A stretch of 64,000 bases of DNA, from the NCBI GenBank assembly GCA_008508345.1, contig QNGE01001007.1:124001-188000 (forward strand), written 5' to 3'. Each line of letters opens with the position of its first letter. The first letter of the stretch is position 1. Source of the stretch: Paragonimus westermani. Its lineage: Eukaryota; Platyhelminthes; Trematoda; Plagiorchiida; Troglotrematidae. The translations under genes were made by a program, and so were the position numbers. Below, piece by piece: positions 47,301 through 60,690 of this stretch. The notes below the pieces were generated by a model that was not told the DNA's origin, searched no databases, and saw only the letters and a list, made by a program, of their open reading frames with translations.

Positions 47301-50300
47301 ATTTAGAAAGACTGAACTGTGCAACAAGAAAGCCTGTCTAGAGCGGGTGGATATGAAGGTGAGCTCTGAAAACTTCCGCCCTGCTTGATCGAAAAGAAGC
47401 CTAACGAGGAAAACGTGTTGTGCAAGATGGGAATTAGACGTGGAAGACCAACCGCTACTGTGCTTACTTCCAGGTACTGTACATGACAACGGGCACCATG
47501 TAATCTAGTTGGAAATGCAGGAACATTGTTTCCGTGAAAATGCAGACAACGTAAGTACCCACTGGTGATTGCTGATCAGTAGTGACAAAGAAGCGTCCAG
47601 TGGTCGTTGTGTTCAGTATTTACAATGTCGCTAGGGTATACAAAGTGTTGGAATGTCAACAAACAGCGCACGCTTCTCACATCTTACCGATAAAGCAAAT
47701 ACTCCCGTGACTGGAATATTAACAATATATTTAGGATGAAGCAACAGCATTATTAGGCAGCTCTCCCCCGGATGGCTAGGGAAAAGAAGCACAAAGTCAG
47801 ACGCATTTCAGAAGGCCAACAGGCCACATCCAAAAGTTTCGTCGGCCGAGAACAGTAATGCAAATGAACCCGGTCTCAATGATTCTCACCGATTCTCTGT
47901 AATTAGCCATAGCAACCAGGAAACCACCCTCCGGAGTACTGAGTCACTGAACACTGGAAGCCACCTATTTCTCTGTGTACGAAACACTGTCTTAACGATG
48001 CCCTGGTTGCCTTGGAAGTCGTTATTCTAATGATTGCTTTATTTTTTGTGTGTCTGCATAAATGCTTGAACCATAGCTCTTCACCTGTAGAAATATGATT
48101 CGATATTCAACACTAACGTTTAGTGTCCACGTGTGACCAGGGTGAACAAAAATATCGTCCTGTGAGTCACCGCTTGACTCGTATCTTCTCAATATGCTGT
48201 TCGTACACGAAATTAACCAATTGCTTCTTAGAAATCAGAAGGAACATTCCATTGCTCACTATCAGCTTTGGAATTATTTCCAACTGAGGAACATTAGGGT
48301 TAGTTAGTGATCAATTTTTCCATCCCGACCAAAATCCGGATTATCGCGCGCCGAAGATAGTGATGTGCAGTTGACTGGGAAAAAAAGGCGACTGGACCAG
48401 TACTGTCAGAATTTGAGGCCCAGTAATTGTAAATAGTCCCGAATTATTTCAGCGGACATTGAATTACAACACTTTGTATGTTTGTCCCTCCCAGTTTATT
48501 AGTAACGAAATTTTGTTAACCCCTTATATTGTCAAGACCTTCTAGCCGAGTTTCTGGAGGCAGTATGATGCTATCCCACAAGGTACACATCTTTCTGAAT
48601 TTAATGAATGATAATTAAAAGTGTTTCGGAAAGCTAATTAATTTTTGAAAAATAAAGCCATCTTCAATTCACTGCCTGGTTTTTAGATATTATAAAACTT
48701 CGGTCATTTTCTTGTTTCACTTATGCATTCACTGTGGACAGCAATTTAACAAGTAAACAAAACAAGCTTGTTGAATGCAAGCTGTTCTTCTCATTTATTC
48801 TTTCACTAAAAGGTCATCAAATCGGCAACCAATTCTCTTTCTTGTAGTCCCAAATTGTCCATCAAAAATGATGCTGACAGAAACACTTGCTCATCCTTCT
48901 CAGAAGAACGCAGCTGATTCGAGCTCCGTTCATACATTCGTTATCCGACACGTTCAGCCAAAGATTAGTGAACTTCTAGGTTAACAGTGAGCTGCGAAAG
49001 AAGTCTCACGAGAGGTAAATAAGAGAACATCATTTTTCAGTCGCTTAGTAACATGTGCAAACGTGGGTAATAATATCTCGTGCCGCAGTAACTAACATAA
49101 TCGTCAGTTATAATATGTTCAGGCAGTCAGCTGTAAGAACAACGAAACTGTTCAGATCACCACCATATCCTTATTTGCCATAATACAACCATACAGCGAA
49201 CTGTAATCAAGCTTCACTAATGGAGTGTTAAACGACTGAGTTAGCTACGTAGAAATTCCCCGTTACGATCAAAACTGATGGAAGCGATGTTCGAGCGGGT
49301 GGGTCTCGACTCATAACGCGAAGAGTTGTCGGCTTCAGCACCACCTAGACTATTCTCACTCGACGAATCGCAAAAAGGATGAAGTTGGTTATCGACTGTT
49401 AGCCCAAAGGTGTTCATCAATTAATACTGCAAACGTTATATCAGGTCACTTCAAAAATAGCCAGTAAATACTAGTAAACGGAGAATCACAGTGTCCATCT
49501 ACATTAAACAGGTGCAAAACAGTTAGTTACATGGTTGCATTTGAGATGGTTCCTCATCATAAGACCTGAAAAGCTCAAAATCTAAGCACTAGTAAAATTT
49601 ACATAGATGAGTGAGGAGGCTCCCTTTCCAGTGGTCACAAATCAGTATAACTGCCAGGTGCTATTCCCTGTTCAGTGCTTTCAAAAAGGTTTATCTCCAG
49701 CCTTTACTCATCTTTTAAATCCGTCCGAGTATTTTTTTTATAGGGTACTTTGATCATCTTGTGATTACGCCACGCCGTGAAGATATCAGAACGCATTCCT
49801 TCGGTAATTTCTGCCTGAGTTAGAGATCACCAAGAAGTGATAACTACATGCTCACATATTCCTGCGTTTTGTTATGTATTTGAGACCATTCATCTATATA
49901 CCAGAAAATCCTTCTTCATAAAGGTGGTAAACTATACTTCATGTTACAATGAGAAACAAGAAACCGCCATCTCAGTTTGTATCCCAGTGCATCATCGGCC
50001 TTGCTCTGCTATCAGCCACTGATCGGTATACCTACGATCTAATACCGATCGCAATCGGTCAAACGGTTATCCCAACAGCTGCGGTGTAAACAACCATCAA
50101 AAGTCATATGGTCTTCTGTACTCAAGCGCTGATTTTCGGTACGGATGACAATAAAACATGTTTGTCAAACGTATACTGTATGAAATACATACATACTATT
50201 AGTTAATAACGTCGGGTAGTAAAGTGCGAAAGTGTGACAAGGTGGACAATGTATTGCGGAGGCTGTATCAAAATAGCCACCCCTACAGATCTACTGCATG

Positions 50301-53300
50301 CTGTACAGTTAAACCATCTAGGTAGTGAGTCAACGGAGGTTGAGATTACGCGTTTGTTGATGAAACTATAATGGCCGTTAATATTTTACATATGAATTTG
50401 CTACGACATGTCTCAGAGTGCCCAGACTGGACAGTTAACTATCTGCAATTATAGTAGAGCATAGCAATGAAACATTAGCTATCCGTTTTTAGCGTGCTGA
50501 GCTGATAAGGATGGCAGTATAATGATGTTGGAAAGAAAAAACATTAAGGTTACTTTGAAATATGAGTTACCCGGGGAAATCAAGTAGGGTGCAAATCTTC
50601 CTTGCCGCTCCTGAGTCTGAACTTTTTTCTCTGCATGATTTTTCTAAACGCATAAACCTATACAGGGCTCAACATATTTCACTCTTAATCTAAGGCTTAT
50701 CCTATAAATTAAACACATGCATTTTGTGAAGAAGCTACAGTTGTGTGGTCACTGTGTTTGTGGGACATCATATACTCCCGTTTATGGTGCAAGATAGACT
50801 GAAATCCATCTTATATCTGGTGTATTGGCACAGTCGTTTTTATATCGTTTGTAAATCAGAATACATATATATTGCATAAAGCTGCCCGTATTCAAGTTCC
50901 CATAAAATTTCATTTAACTCAATCCATGTATCAGACGAAGATACTCTCATTATGTCCTTCATATGGTTCTTTTGGTTCTGGTGTTGCTTTCAACTCAGTT
51001 TTCTGCAACTTTAGTTAAAGAACACTGTAGTTGTATCGGTTACTTTAATCTGAAGGTCATTCTGCAGTGCGGTTTTTCACTTATTTAAATAGACGCAATA
51101 AGAAACCACTAACAGCAGAGCTAACATTCGGGAGATTCTATGGAGTTTCCATTGGTTCACCTTTAGTTGACTAAATACTACAACTTTGTCCTCATAGAGT
51201 TCATTAAACTTTGCATCCAGTGGCAGGACGAGATCAAAAGTTGGTTGCATTCACTGAAGGCTTCCAAGTGGGGCCGTTTGTTAGTGTTCTTCTACCCCTA
51301 GCAGGCCCCAGATCTCGACGTGTACATTCTTCAGTAGTGGTGTAATTCAATGATCGCTATATATTACGTGAAGCATGTATCTCAAATATGAGACCGATCA
51401 AATTTCTCAGGTTAAGTTAGAATGTCCGGGGGTAAATGAACTGCATGTCTGGGTAAGGATTCGTGCTCTACGCAATGCTTATTACAGTCAGTATACCATA
51501 GGTGGAGAAATTGTGAAGTTACGTAGATTTGTGTCCCTCGCATGTTAACTGATGTTCATTTGGGAATCGAACGTTTAGAGAGAGCTCTGACAGATTCTGA
51601 CTTTCAGAGACCAATTTGCACGGTGGATCAGTATGATAATAGATACAGTACGTCAGTCACTGAATATTTCGGGAACTACTCCGTTATAAAGAGGCAAAGG
51701 TGTCAGGAACGGAGAAAATTTGATGATCTTTGGGCTACTTCCTACAGATCATGTTTGTCATTAGTCGGTTCGTTTGTAGCGTCTGTTATTTACCGAGTAA
51801 ACATCATCACAGTGCCTAAGCTTGGGTAGTCCTCAAACCTGAGGGTATCAATTGTGAGAATTGAGTTGTTTATGTGGGCATTGATTACTGGAATTGTTGG
51901 GAAGATTTCAGTGTTCACTTGATTGACCTATCATAGGTGCATATGACTTACCTGTCATGAGCGTACACGGATGGATGAAGTAAAAACGTGTGATAATCTG
52001 CTTTTGTTGTAATCCGTTTTGCGACTATATTCTCATTGTTTTGATAGATAATTAACGAAGCTATCTGAACATACTGAGTAAACGCTCAGCGGCCTACCGC
52101 AGCAGGTTGATCTGCAATGTTCGTGTGGCCATGGAGAATCAGCATACCAGCAATCAAAAGAGTGATTCGAATAGATAGCTTAAGCCATCATACCCGCTGA
52201 CCAGGCTATGTTCATATAGGAGTTAACAATGAATAGGCCTTTGGTCTCGGTGTGTTATTGAAGAGGGTATAGTGTAATAAGTTGGAACTGCATTGTAGCA
52301 CTCTTGGGTTATTAATACCGTTTAGAATTTATATATAAAAAGGACAAAATCTATCCCACTCAACTGGTCTACGGTGTGTAGCGATTTTTCATGATGGTCG
52401 AACTATCAGTTTCCAGCATTCTAGCCACGAGAAATCGTGGTGCTTCCTTGAGTAAGCGATTAAAAATCAGCCTTTCTCTATTGAAAAAGATAGTACAACC
52501 ACATAAGTGGAAGCAAACTTGGCCAACAAGCAAAATAATGCACGGAACTTAGACCTCTGTGAATCAAACATACCAACATAGTTTTTAAGCTTCATTAATT
52601 CACCTTAAAAACCGGTAACATGAAGTCCCTGTGTTTTAAAATTCAGCCAACATGCCTTCCCGAGAATAACGTACTGTTGCGTAGTATGCCGACTACAACT
52701 CATGTTCATTCAGTTTCGTTTAGTTATCGCAGTAAAAATACCCACGACCAACCTTCCAATAGATATTTGAGTCACACTTGCCAAACAACGGAGCTTTCCG
52801 TTTCCTAAGTGAAACCAAGTTATCCCGTACACAGTTAACGTAATCACACGGACGCAAATATATACCGTATCATTCGTTGTCTTCATTGACATGTGCTATC
52901 GTGCCAAACAAATTGTTATTCCAGGTCTTACAGGCCTAGTTTTTGCGACGCGACATGTTTGTTTCTTGAGAAATCGAAAACATCCGTCCAAGTAGCCAGG
53001 AAGTGAAGTAAGGACTACGATCATCAGCAACTGAAGTGAGCCTGTATTCAGAAGACATGTAGTTGTATCAAGATATTATAAAGTGTACTACTGCATCCGA
53101 AAGAGGCAGGTGAGTTGTTTTTATAAGATGAGTACAGCTGATGTAGCTGTTTATGAAGAACTGCTAGTAAACAGGAGTGGGTTTCACGGCATACGAACAG
53201 TAATCATCACAGTTCAATGGGCTATGGACGCGTACAATTCTCACACCAAAGTCAATCCAGTAAAAACCACATTTTTTGAAACTGACAAATTTAGTGTGTG

Positions 53301-54399
53301 AGAACAAAGCAGCACATTGCATCAGAGGTTAACACGTACATTTTTTTCAGAATGTCGTCACGTGAGCTAAATTGGAATAGCAGCAGAAAAATATCAGAGA
53401 TGAATATAAAACTTCAATTTTTTTGCGTACTGTATCTCAACGATGGCTTTTCAAGTAGTTATGGATTCGATACCGGCAGTTAACATGGTACCCAATGGAA
53501 AACGACAGTACATATTCAGGACCTTGGGACTACAGTTGTGACTGTAACGATAATACGTTCACCGATAATAAATTCATCAGTCACCTTCCAAGTTCTTCAG
53601 ACTTAAAAGTATCATAATAACAACGGTATAACAGTGTATGCAAACCACATACATATAGTATATGTGTCTGGCAATAAGTTCTATAGATATGTTGCATAAT
53701 CGTTACATAAGCGGGTCAGACATGATAGTCTCAGTCTTGACAATTCCGCCAACGTAGGATCAGCTACAGAGTTTTCAAAGAGCCTGATGGGGCTGACCAC
53801 TGTAGCTTTCCACAGCAACTTTATACATATGGACTAGATGAGCGTTTGATCACGCAACTTGTGAAGTTTCTGATGAAGGCAAGTTCGAAATCAAGGGGAA
53901 TGGGCAATTATTTAAGTGGTTCCCTAAAATCAACCACCTGCCATAAGGATCCATCTTAAGATCCTGTCCGTTCAGTCCTTCCGCTCTTGAACTAACCAGC
54001 ATAGTTAAATCACCGATTTCGCTCTAAGTCGATGACAGAAAACTTAGAAAGACCAGTTGGTTTCACAGAACAATTCGAATCATCTGCAACTTGTCGTTCA
54101 AGTTCAGTAGCAATAACCACGCAAATCTATCGTCTAAATTGCGACCACCAACATCGTAGCCACAGAAAGTTACTAGTATCGGTATACAAATGGCACCTGA
54201 TGACAGGGTCTGAATATGTCTACGAATCGTACGACCTTGGCTAAGATGATGTAAGTGACTCTGAGTCTCTCACGAAGAATTTGTAGTACATACCAACCGG
54301 AGTGCAATCCCTCTATGCTCGTCTCCGTCAGCCATTCATAACAATACACGAACAAATGGGTCTACTGCTATTGTTTAAAAAGATCCGACAGTTATCGAA
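44355..54399. other. Long anonymous stretch
   Basis: I found no recognisable domain, mobile element or RNA in this 10 kb. Several plus-strand segments have exon-like flavour (about 46556-46760, 47520-47549, 47732-48029) and one minus-strand donor is ideal (CAG|GTAAGT at 51954), but none has both splice sites, convincing length and homology. Confidence 0.3.
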
Positions 54400-54870
54400 A
54401 GTTTCAAAGACGTACCACTTTAAGAATTGTATGATACGTAAATCTCCTATCAAGAAAGATTGGCGGGATTAAATCAGTTCTCAGTGGATAACAGACACCC
54501 CACAAGAAATTTAATTCTGCCCTACAAACTACCTCCACACCTCGAGTTATCCACTGACATACTTATCTCCTCTAAACGAGGACAAGTGTCAAAGGGCCCC
54601 TCGTTTAGTTCTGATTACGGGACGGGTCATTTACTTAGTAAACAGAACTACTTCACTGTTAGGCTCTGTTAAAACTGGAACGCATCTTTCAACTCTATAA
54701 TCAAGGCACAATCCGTTGAGAGTTTTAAATTTCTTACTCGATCGATTCATATGTGACAGACAACCAAGTGTCATTTCAGCGCAATTTCAGAGTCATTAAA
54801 CAGGTAGACCTGAAGGAATGTTGTTTCAGTGTGTTTAAATGTTTCCTGCCGATATAATTACATGTTAGCA
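54400..54870 (+). repeat. Dispersed repeat family B, copy 2
   Basis: Moderately diverged copy of the repeat at 9945-10410, in the same orientation, with collinear blocks at about 54471-54500, 54548-54585 and 54800-54850. One frame shows DNQVSFQRNF…VDLKECCFSVFKCF, parallel to DNSRQQFPNN…VWLKECSFSMFTCT in copy 1. Both copies carry stops, so neither is functional. Confidence 0.6.
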
Positions 54871-57800
54871 GCTTCATCGAACCTTCGCCTACCTACCTCT
54901 GGTTGCCTTTGTTTAAACCTATAAACCGTCCAAACTCAGTTTCATCTGATCAACGTAAGGACCGAAAGGCACACGGAAAAACCATTGTCCTTCTTTCAAC
55001 AATCTGCGAACCTATAAGTTAGTACACATATATATTCACGAGAAGAAGTATAAGTTCAGGTTATTCCTGAACGAAACGAATTTATTTCTGGACTTGAACC
55101 GTTAGCGTTTGAATTGTATCTTAGAACATCACGAACAGAAATGTTTAAAGTTTTCAAAATTCACTCGTAGTAATTGGTAAGATAACAACAGCAACTATTA
55201 TAGGTCCGCCTTTGCGGCTGATTTCTTGAGGGTAGGAACTATTCTTCCAGTTCCGTTTACAACAAGATTTAGTCAGGAAGTTAAAGTTGCTTCCATCTAA
55301 ACCCGTTTTCACTTTGAAGCAGTCCTCAACTCGGCGGCAAAGTCATACATGTCGGAACAGTTTTACACTTCCTCACCAGGCATTTCCCACAGGTTTTTGA
55401 CTGAGTCAAAGATGGGACGACAGGTTCAGTCTAGCACGTGTACTTTGCGAAGCAACAACACAGTCGTGACGCTAGGCTCTGTATGGTGGGTATTGTTGAA
55501 AACAACCTGCTCAAAGAGATAGCACATAATTACACTTTCTAGTCAGTGCACCAGTCAAGTGTGATTCATTGAAATAGTCTAAGTGAACACAAATAACATT
55601 TACCAAGCCACTAGTGGTAAAAAAAATGAACGAATGCGTCTCAAAACACAGTTTTTCCCAAAAAAGTATGTCCTGTTTTTGTATAATTTTTCGGCATCAT
55701 CCGGAATTAATTTCCTCCTCATCTTTGATCATCACAACTTCTTAATACGACGTTTACGAGGCGTTAGACCTCGCCCACCTGCATCGACGCAGACTGTGTT
55801 CAGGGACGAAGACAACTCATTTGCTGGTTGGTGGGATATCTAACATTCTGAAACTGTTCGTATGGTTTCTGCGGTAGTTTTTATGAGCGTGTCCTTCCTT
55901 CCGAAGAACTCGTTGTTATACTGGACACTAGTCAGCAGACGTTTCGCTTGTTTTGTTTAAAAAAAACGTGCTTTTGAAGCGAAGTTAAGCCACCAATTGT
56001 CAACAATTTCTACCTTCGAAATCGTTTGCCGAACTCGCGTAAGTTCATATGAACTTGTCTGTAAGTAAATATCGGACCCTTAAAAGGTACCTTAGCGCTG
56101 CGCGTTTCACAATAGCGGGAGTAGAAGTAATTTCGTTTAGTTCAGTGTGTCTGTGTGTAACTGAAGGAATCGCTTGTCCGCCCCACGTTACCGACTTTCA
56201 TTATCTCATATTAGAGCTTCTACAGACCACCGGGAAGTCAGTTACCCACATATTTGAAATCCAGTAAATCAGCTAGCTCCAGTTGCCCAATTCTGGCAGG
56301 CACGAGTATGCGAACTCGTTTGTTGCAAACTCTGGACTGTTAATCTCAGGCCCAGTAACTTCCAAACAGGTATTTAAAATCAATGTGTTTGATAACGAGA
56401 ATATGGTAAAAATAACTTTCCAATACCTCTGTCTCACTTGTCTAATCGCAAAAGAAATGGACTTGTAATGACTTGTATTTACATCCACGTAAGCTGATGT
56501 ACGGTGCAGATCATTTATCATGCAATAAAAATCGATGGTTCACTGAACGAAAAGTTCGTTCGTCTGACGTAACTGGCACATTAGCAACCGGCTACCAACG
56601 GGCACGCGGACGAGTATACAAACGGGCACACGTACCTACGCTGGACGTGATAAACATGTGCGTGCGTGCCATCAGAGTATCGATCGAGCTAGTACGCGTG
56701 AACTTATGATGCTAGATACAAATTTGAGGTCAACCGAATTCAATCGGTGATTTGCGCTTGCGTGGTTCCATGAATAAGTGAAAGGCTGAAATACTTGCGA
56801 CTATTTTAAAGAATGGCGTTCGTTTTTATTAATTGATAGAAATTTTCGAACATCTACAGTTCGCTAAACTGGACCTGGTAACACTTAACTGTGTGACACT
56901 GACAAGAAAGCAGTTTGTTCAAGTAATCTTGGGTCCAAGGTGAGCATGTTGTTGGGTGTAACATTACATGAAATTTTTGTGTGTAACCTGTGAGGGTGGA
57001 AAAATTCGTTGGCGAAATTTGTGGATGAATCTGTTTTAAAGATAGCCTTGCATAAAGATCAAGATGTTCTACAAAAACCGACTTGAATTACATCACTAAT
57101 TTAACGTAACGACCATCGAACTGGCTCACTCAGGGCTGGCTATATTGCTTTGGGGTGTAACTTTGAAATGAAAGTACGGCAATCTTAAGAAATTTGGTCC
57201 TGCTTGAATTGTAAGTAACGGTAGGTTTAGCGGAAAAATTCCATCAGAAGTTTCACGAACTAGTTTATTTAAAGTATTGAAGGTCATACTCCGAAACGAT
57301 TACGGAAATTGTGGAGAATTCTGCCTCATGAAACTGAATTGAACGTCTAGCAAGTTCTGCTAGGCTCTTTACTATCAGCCTTTATTTAATTAGGTTACTT
57401 CGAAGCGGTTTGTCAGTGTCGAAAGAAGACACGCAACACAAGGTGTAAACGTTTATTATTCTCAGTCACGTCCTCAAAACAACAGGACAAACAAAACACG
57501 CACGTAGCGGCATCAAAAGAAACCGATGCATCTGGGGTTCACTTCAAAGGAAGGATTTTCATCAGTTTGAGGGCAGAAAAATAAGTCCAGGTTGACAGTA
57601 TACGCACATACAGATCCGGACGGCCGGTGAGACAAATAGGTGGCATTAACACCGCTTTGGAGAACGTCAGGAAGTTATGTTACAGATGATCTATATTGCT
57701 ACAAACAAGTTGACCAGGACAACAAAAGGGTCTGTTTTACACAAACTGACGTGAAATGAACATAGCGGATCCATAGTTTACATGTTATGGTGCTGTTGTG

Positions 57801-58840
57801 CATCATCCAACTGGGTATATGTCTTGGCAGTGTTTGACAAGGAAGTTGATCTGTTTTGTCGATTAAAACGTCGCCGAAACCGTAAGAGACCTTGTACTTT
57901 CACTTAGAAAAGCAGCATTTCGGTAATATAAAATTTTTCGCAAGCCTTCCCAGTTAAAAATAATGAGCACAATTCAGTATGTACCATTCGAGCCGAATAA
58001 AACAATTCTGCTATGGCCGACCCTGAAAATTAACCTGGGGCAACCTGTGTGACAAGTGCTTTAAACAGAACAGTAATGATTGTTTGCCTGTCTCTGTGAT
58101 CCTAAAAAGATTTTTTCAGCTTATGTTTTTCCATTGAGTTTTCAGTAATTTCTTCCTTCTCCCGTCAACAGTCATCGGTTAAGAGTCGTCGAGCTCTGTG
58201 AAATACTGTTTACATCAAGTCTCGTTTGTAGGCCACTGAAAAAGGTTTAAAATGTAGATCACTCTAAATGGCGTTGCGGCACAGTCAATGTTGCAAAGAA
58301 ATATCTTGCTGTCTAGCAAGTAAAACGTTCAGAAAAATATTAGATAAGTTGGCTTTCGGTTAAATTACTAACCTTGCCAATGCTCCCTGAAAAAGGCAGA
58401 TTGAAAATATAGCGATTATATTATAAATAATGAACAAGTGTTCAGTAACTTGTTCAGATATCAAAGGATTACATTGAACTTTAAAGACTTTTAGAGGAAG
58501 AAATTATCCACAGTTTGAATATCTTAGGGAAGAAGGTCTTCCCAACACGGGAGTTCCATATGATATGGATAGCTAGAAATACGGTAACATGTAGAATGAT
58601 CAAATGAGTTGAGCAAATGAGTGCACTTAACCCTTGATGAAAATCACTAGTAGAACCAATTGGAACGAAAACAATTCTGCGCTGGGACAGCCGCTGACAG
58701 TGAAACTGACGTACTAGTCGTAAACGGTGCATGAAAAGTTGTCACTAGTATCATCCGATCCATACACTTTTACGGTGCAATTTCAGTCATAGGAAAAACT
58801 CTCCATACGTATTTTACAGACTTCTGATAGTTGGGAACAA
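54871..58840. other. Anonymous non-coding stretch
   Basis: No feature supported. Frames of 60-86 codons at 55583-56709 on both strands lack motifs. Confidence 0.3.
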
Positions 58841-58844
58841 TGGT

Positions 58845-58990
58845 GGTGGTGTTCGTAGCTCAGGTTGATGGTTTTGGTATTGTTATGTTCGCCGAGCTCG
58901 GCATTTGGGTTGCAAACGTTACATCACTAAGCGAGGTGACATCATCAATGCGTAATTGTTTCAGCGTATGGTTTTGAGGTGCAAAAGAAC
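58845..58990 (+). repeat. Penelope-type terminal repeat fragment, direct orientation
   Basis: Aligns with 59578-59720 on the same strand: gttcgtagctcaggttgatggttttggtat here against gttcgcagctcgaattgatgattttggtac there, then …gccatttaggttgcaaacgtt… and …gaggtgacatcatcaatgcg…. It lies about 300 bp upstream of a plus-strand Penelope-like N-terminal fragment and is taken as that element's 5' terminal repeat. Confidence 0.7.
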
Positions 58991-59137
58991 AGCCCATTTT
59001 TCACAATACATAGCTTTTGTTTTAAACCCAGTAAGGTGGCTTATTATTAAAGGATAAGAGGGGAGGAACCAAATATGTTGAGTATAAAACAAAACAGGGA
59101 CCAAAGTTAGCTTAGTTGTGACAATCGGAGGATGACG

Positions 59138-59154
59138 ATATATATATATATATA
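59138..59154. repeat. Short (TA)n run
   Basis: Seventeen bases of alternating A and T between the 5' terminal repeat fragment and the N-terminal Penelope-like frame. Confidence 0.9.
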
Positions 59155-59289
59155 CATTGTTGTAATAAGAACTGCCACCTTCGACAAAGCTATCAGAAAA
59201 TCCCCATTCAGTTGTCCAATCTGTCGGCGCTGACTTCTACACAAGCTGATGAAAACCTCTGACATGTCGAACAAAGATTAAAAACGAAT

Positions 59290-59518
59290 AGAAAAGTGAA
59301 TTCTAGTAGCCAAAGTGAAGACTTCCAGGGAACCCGAGAACGTGTCAAGACAACACTGACAAACAAGTTGGGGAAGAGAAAGAAACTTTGTGAAATGTCG
59401 ACACTCTTTGGATATTATATGGGGGTACAACCGCCTGTGCCCGATGCAATGAAGTCAGTCGTTAAAGAGACCTATGTTGAGGATCGATTTCAAACCGGAT
59501 CCGCACATAGGTAACTTA
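59290..59518 (+). pseudogene. Possible N-terminal fragment of a Penelope-like protein
   Basis: A 72-codon plus-strand frame (59296-59514) contains RVKTTLTNKLGKRKK and MSTLFGYYMGVQPPVP, then DAMKSVVKETYVEDRF. A proline-rich stretch followed by A-(L/M)-(K/R)-S-x-x-(K/R)-E-T-x-x-E-D-R-F resembles, from memory, the segment before the RT domain in flatworm Penelope-like proteins. It ends in a stop, and a terminal repeat begins 60 bp later, so RT and endonuclease are absent on this strand. The flanking 58845 terminal repeat supports the assignment; the protein match alone is modest. Confidence 0.45.
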
Positions 59519-59620
59519 GTTGAGTGCCAGATTCAACTGGAGAGCCTGTATATCATCATAAGTGAAGTCACCGATAGTGGTGCTGTTGTTCGCAGCTCGA
59601 ATTGATGATTTTGGTACCGG

Positions 59621-59798
59621 TATGTTTGCCAAGCTTGCCATTTAGGTTGCAAACGTTCCACCGCCATCCGAGGTGACATAATCATTGAGTAAGTGTTTCA
59701 ATGTATGGTTTTGAGCGCGGAGTTTGGTGAAGTTTGATGGATGCCTGCTCTTATATAGCAGACCGAGTTGACCTTCTGGCCGGAGTCTTGGTTGATCG
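59621..59798 (+). repeat. Left 178-bp inverted terminal repeat
   Basis: Reverse complement of 60505-60682 with scattered substitutions. The best block, gaagtttgatggatgcctgc and adjoining ctcttatatagc (about 59728-59759), is identical to the complement of the right arm. It contains a TATA-like tatatag motif. Confidence 0.85.
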
Positions 59799-60511
59799 TT
59801 TTCTGTCGTTTCTGACCTTTGATCTGGCTCACCATTAGTTGAGTTTGTCGCGTTTGAACTTTGGCCTGATGTCCGAATGGTTATTTTACTTAGTCCTTGA
59901 GTCTCTGAGCTGGATTCTGATTGGTCACTTCTTGTTGCTGCCGCACTTTGACCTCGAATTGGATTGGTTGTAAATTGGCTGAGTGACTCATTTCTTCCAT
60001 TTGGAACCCCGTCCGATTGGTTATTCACAATCCCGTTTCGAATTTGGCCTGATATGTTCAAGCTGCTCCGTTTGGGTTCACTAGCATTTGGGCCTGATGA
60101 CGTCTACGTCTTTTCAACTCCTTGCTTCGCAGTGATTCATAGATTTTGTCCACCTCAATGTATTTGTTTATTGACCCGATTGATGAATACCAAGCTTCGA
60201 GAAATTCTCTCGCATACCTGATGTTTGCCTGGGTCAGGGTTTCTGTGGTATTCAAGTTGGTGTGTCCAGTTTCGCTCTCGTTGGCCGTGCCTCTTGATGG
60301 CCTGTTCGTGTTAATATATTCGTGTTGATAATTTCCGTCCGGTTTGGCCAACGTAATGTGGCCCACAGTCGTTGCATTGGAATTTGTGAATGAGGTTTCT
60401 TCTGTTGGCGGGTTTGAGTTGTTCTTCTGGATTTGATAGTATCCTTCGTAATTTTCCTGTTGGCTTGTGTGCTAGCTTGATACCATGTGGACTCATAAGT
60501 GTCGCGATCAA
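59642..60511 (-). pseudogene. Penelope-like GIY-YIG endonuclease and C-terminal region, frameshifted
   Basis: Three overlapping minus-strand frames (60511-60311, 60366-60058, 60061-59642) make up one broken protein. The first has HGIKLAHKPTGKLRRILSNP, the linker before the endonuclease, then FQCNDCGPHYVGQTGRKLST, with the CxxC metal-binding pair and Y-V-G-Q-T-G-R core of Penelope-type GIY-YIG nucleases. A stop replaces the residue before the expected E-H. The second frame continues with REFLEAWYS, SINKYIEVDKIYESLR and a basic run KRRRR. The third is a serine-, threonine- and asparagine-rich tail reading into the terminal repeat. At least two frameshifts and one stop separate them. Confidence 0.85.
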
Positions 60512-60682
60512 TCAGAATTCCGGCCAGAAGGTCAACTCACTCCGCTATATAAGAGCAGGCATCCATCAAACTTCACCCAACTCCGCGCTTAAAACTATAC
60601 ACTGAAACACTTACGCATTGATGATGTCACCTCGCATGGCGATGAAACGTTTGCAACCTAAATGCCAAGCTCGGCGAACATA
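60505..60682 (-). repeat. Right 178-bp inverted terminal repeat
   Basis: Counterpart of 59621-59798 in opposite orientation. Its inner end passes straight into the endonuclease-coding frame (first codons near 60511), showing that everything from the 5' terminal repeat to the RT thumb has been deleted. Confidence 0.85.
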
Positions 60683-60690
60683 TCAATATA

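Larger units (their letters stand above)
59578..60690 (-). mobile_element. Internally deleted Penelope-like element with inverted terminal repeats
   Basis: A minus-strand unit about 1.1 kb long. Its terminal repeats, 59621-59798 and 60505-60682, are inverted relative to each other and both 178 bp long. Between them lie only the C-terminal parts of a Penelope-like protein; the N-terminal region and the whole RT are missing. In minus-strand order it is: terminal repeat, GIY-YIG endonuclease, polar C-terminal domain, inverted terminal repeat. Inverted or partly tandem long terminal repeats are a known peculiarity of Penelope-like elements. Stops and frameshifts make the remaining coding part defective. 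Confidence 0.8.

Noticed and set aside
47732..48029. 98-codon plus-strand stretch without stops, serine/asparagine-rich
   Set aside because: It looks like a disordered protein region, but dozens of stop-free runs of this size are expected in six frames, and the splice sites are weak.
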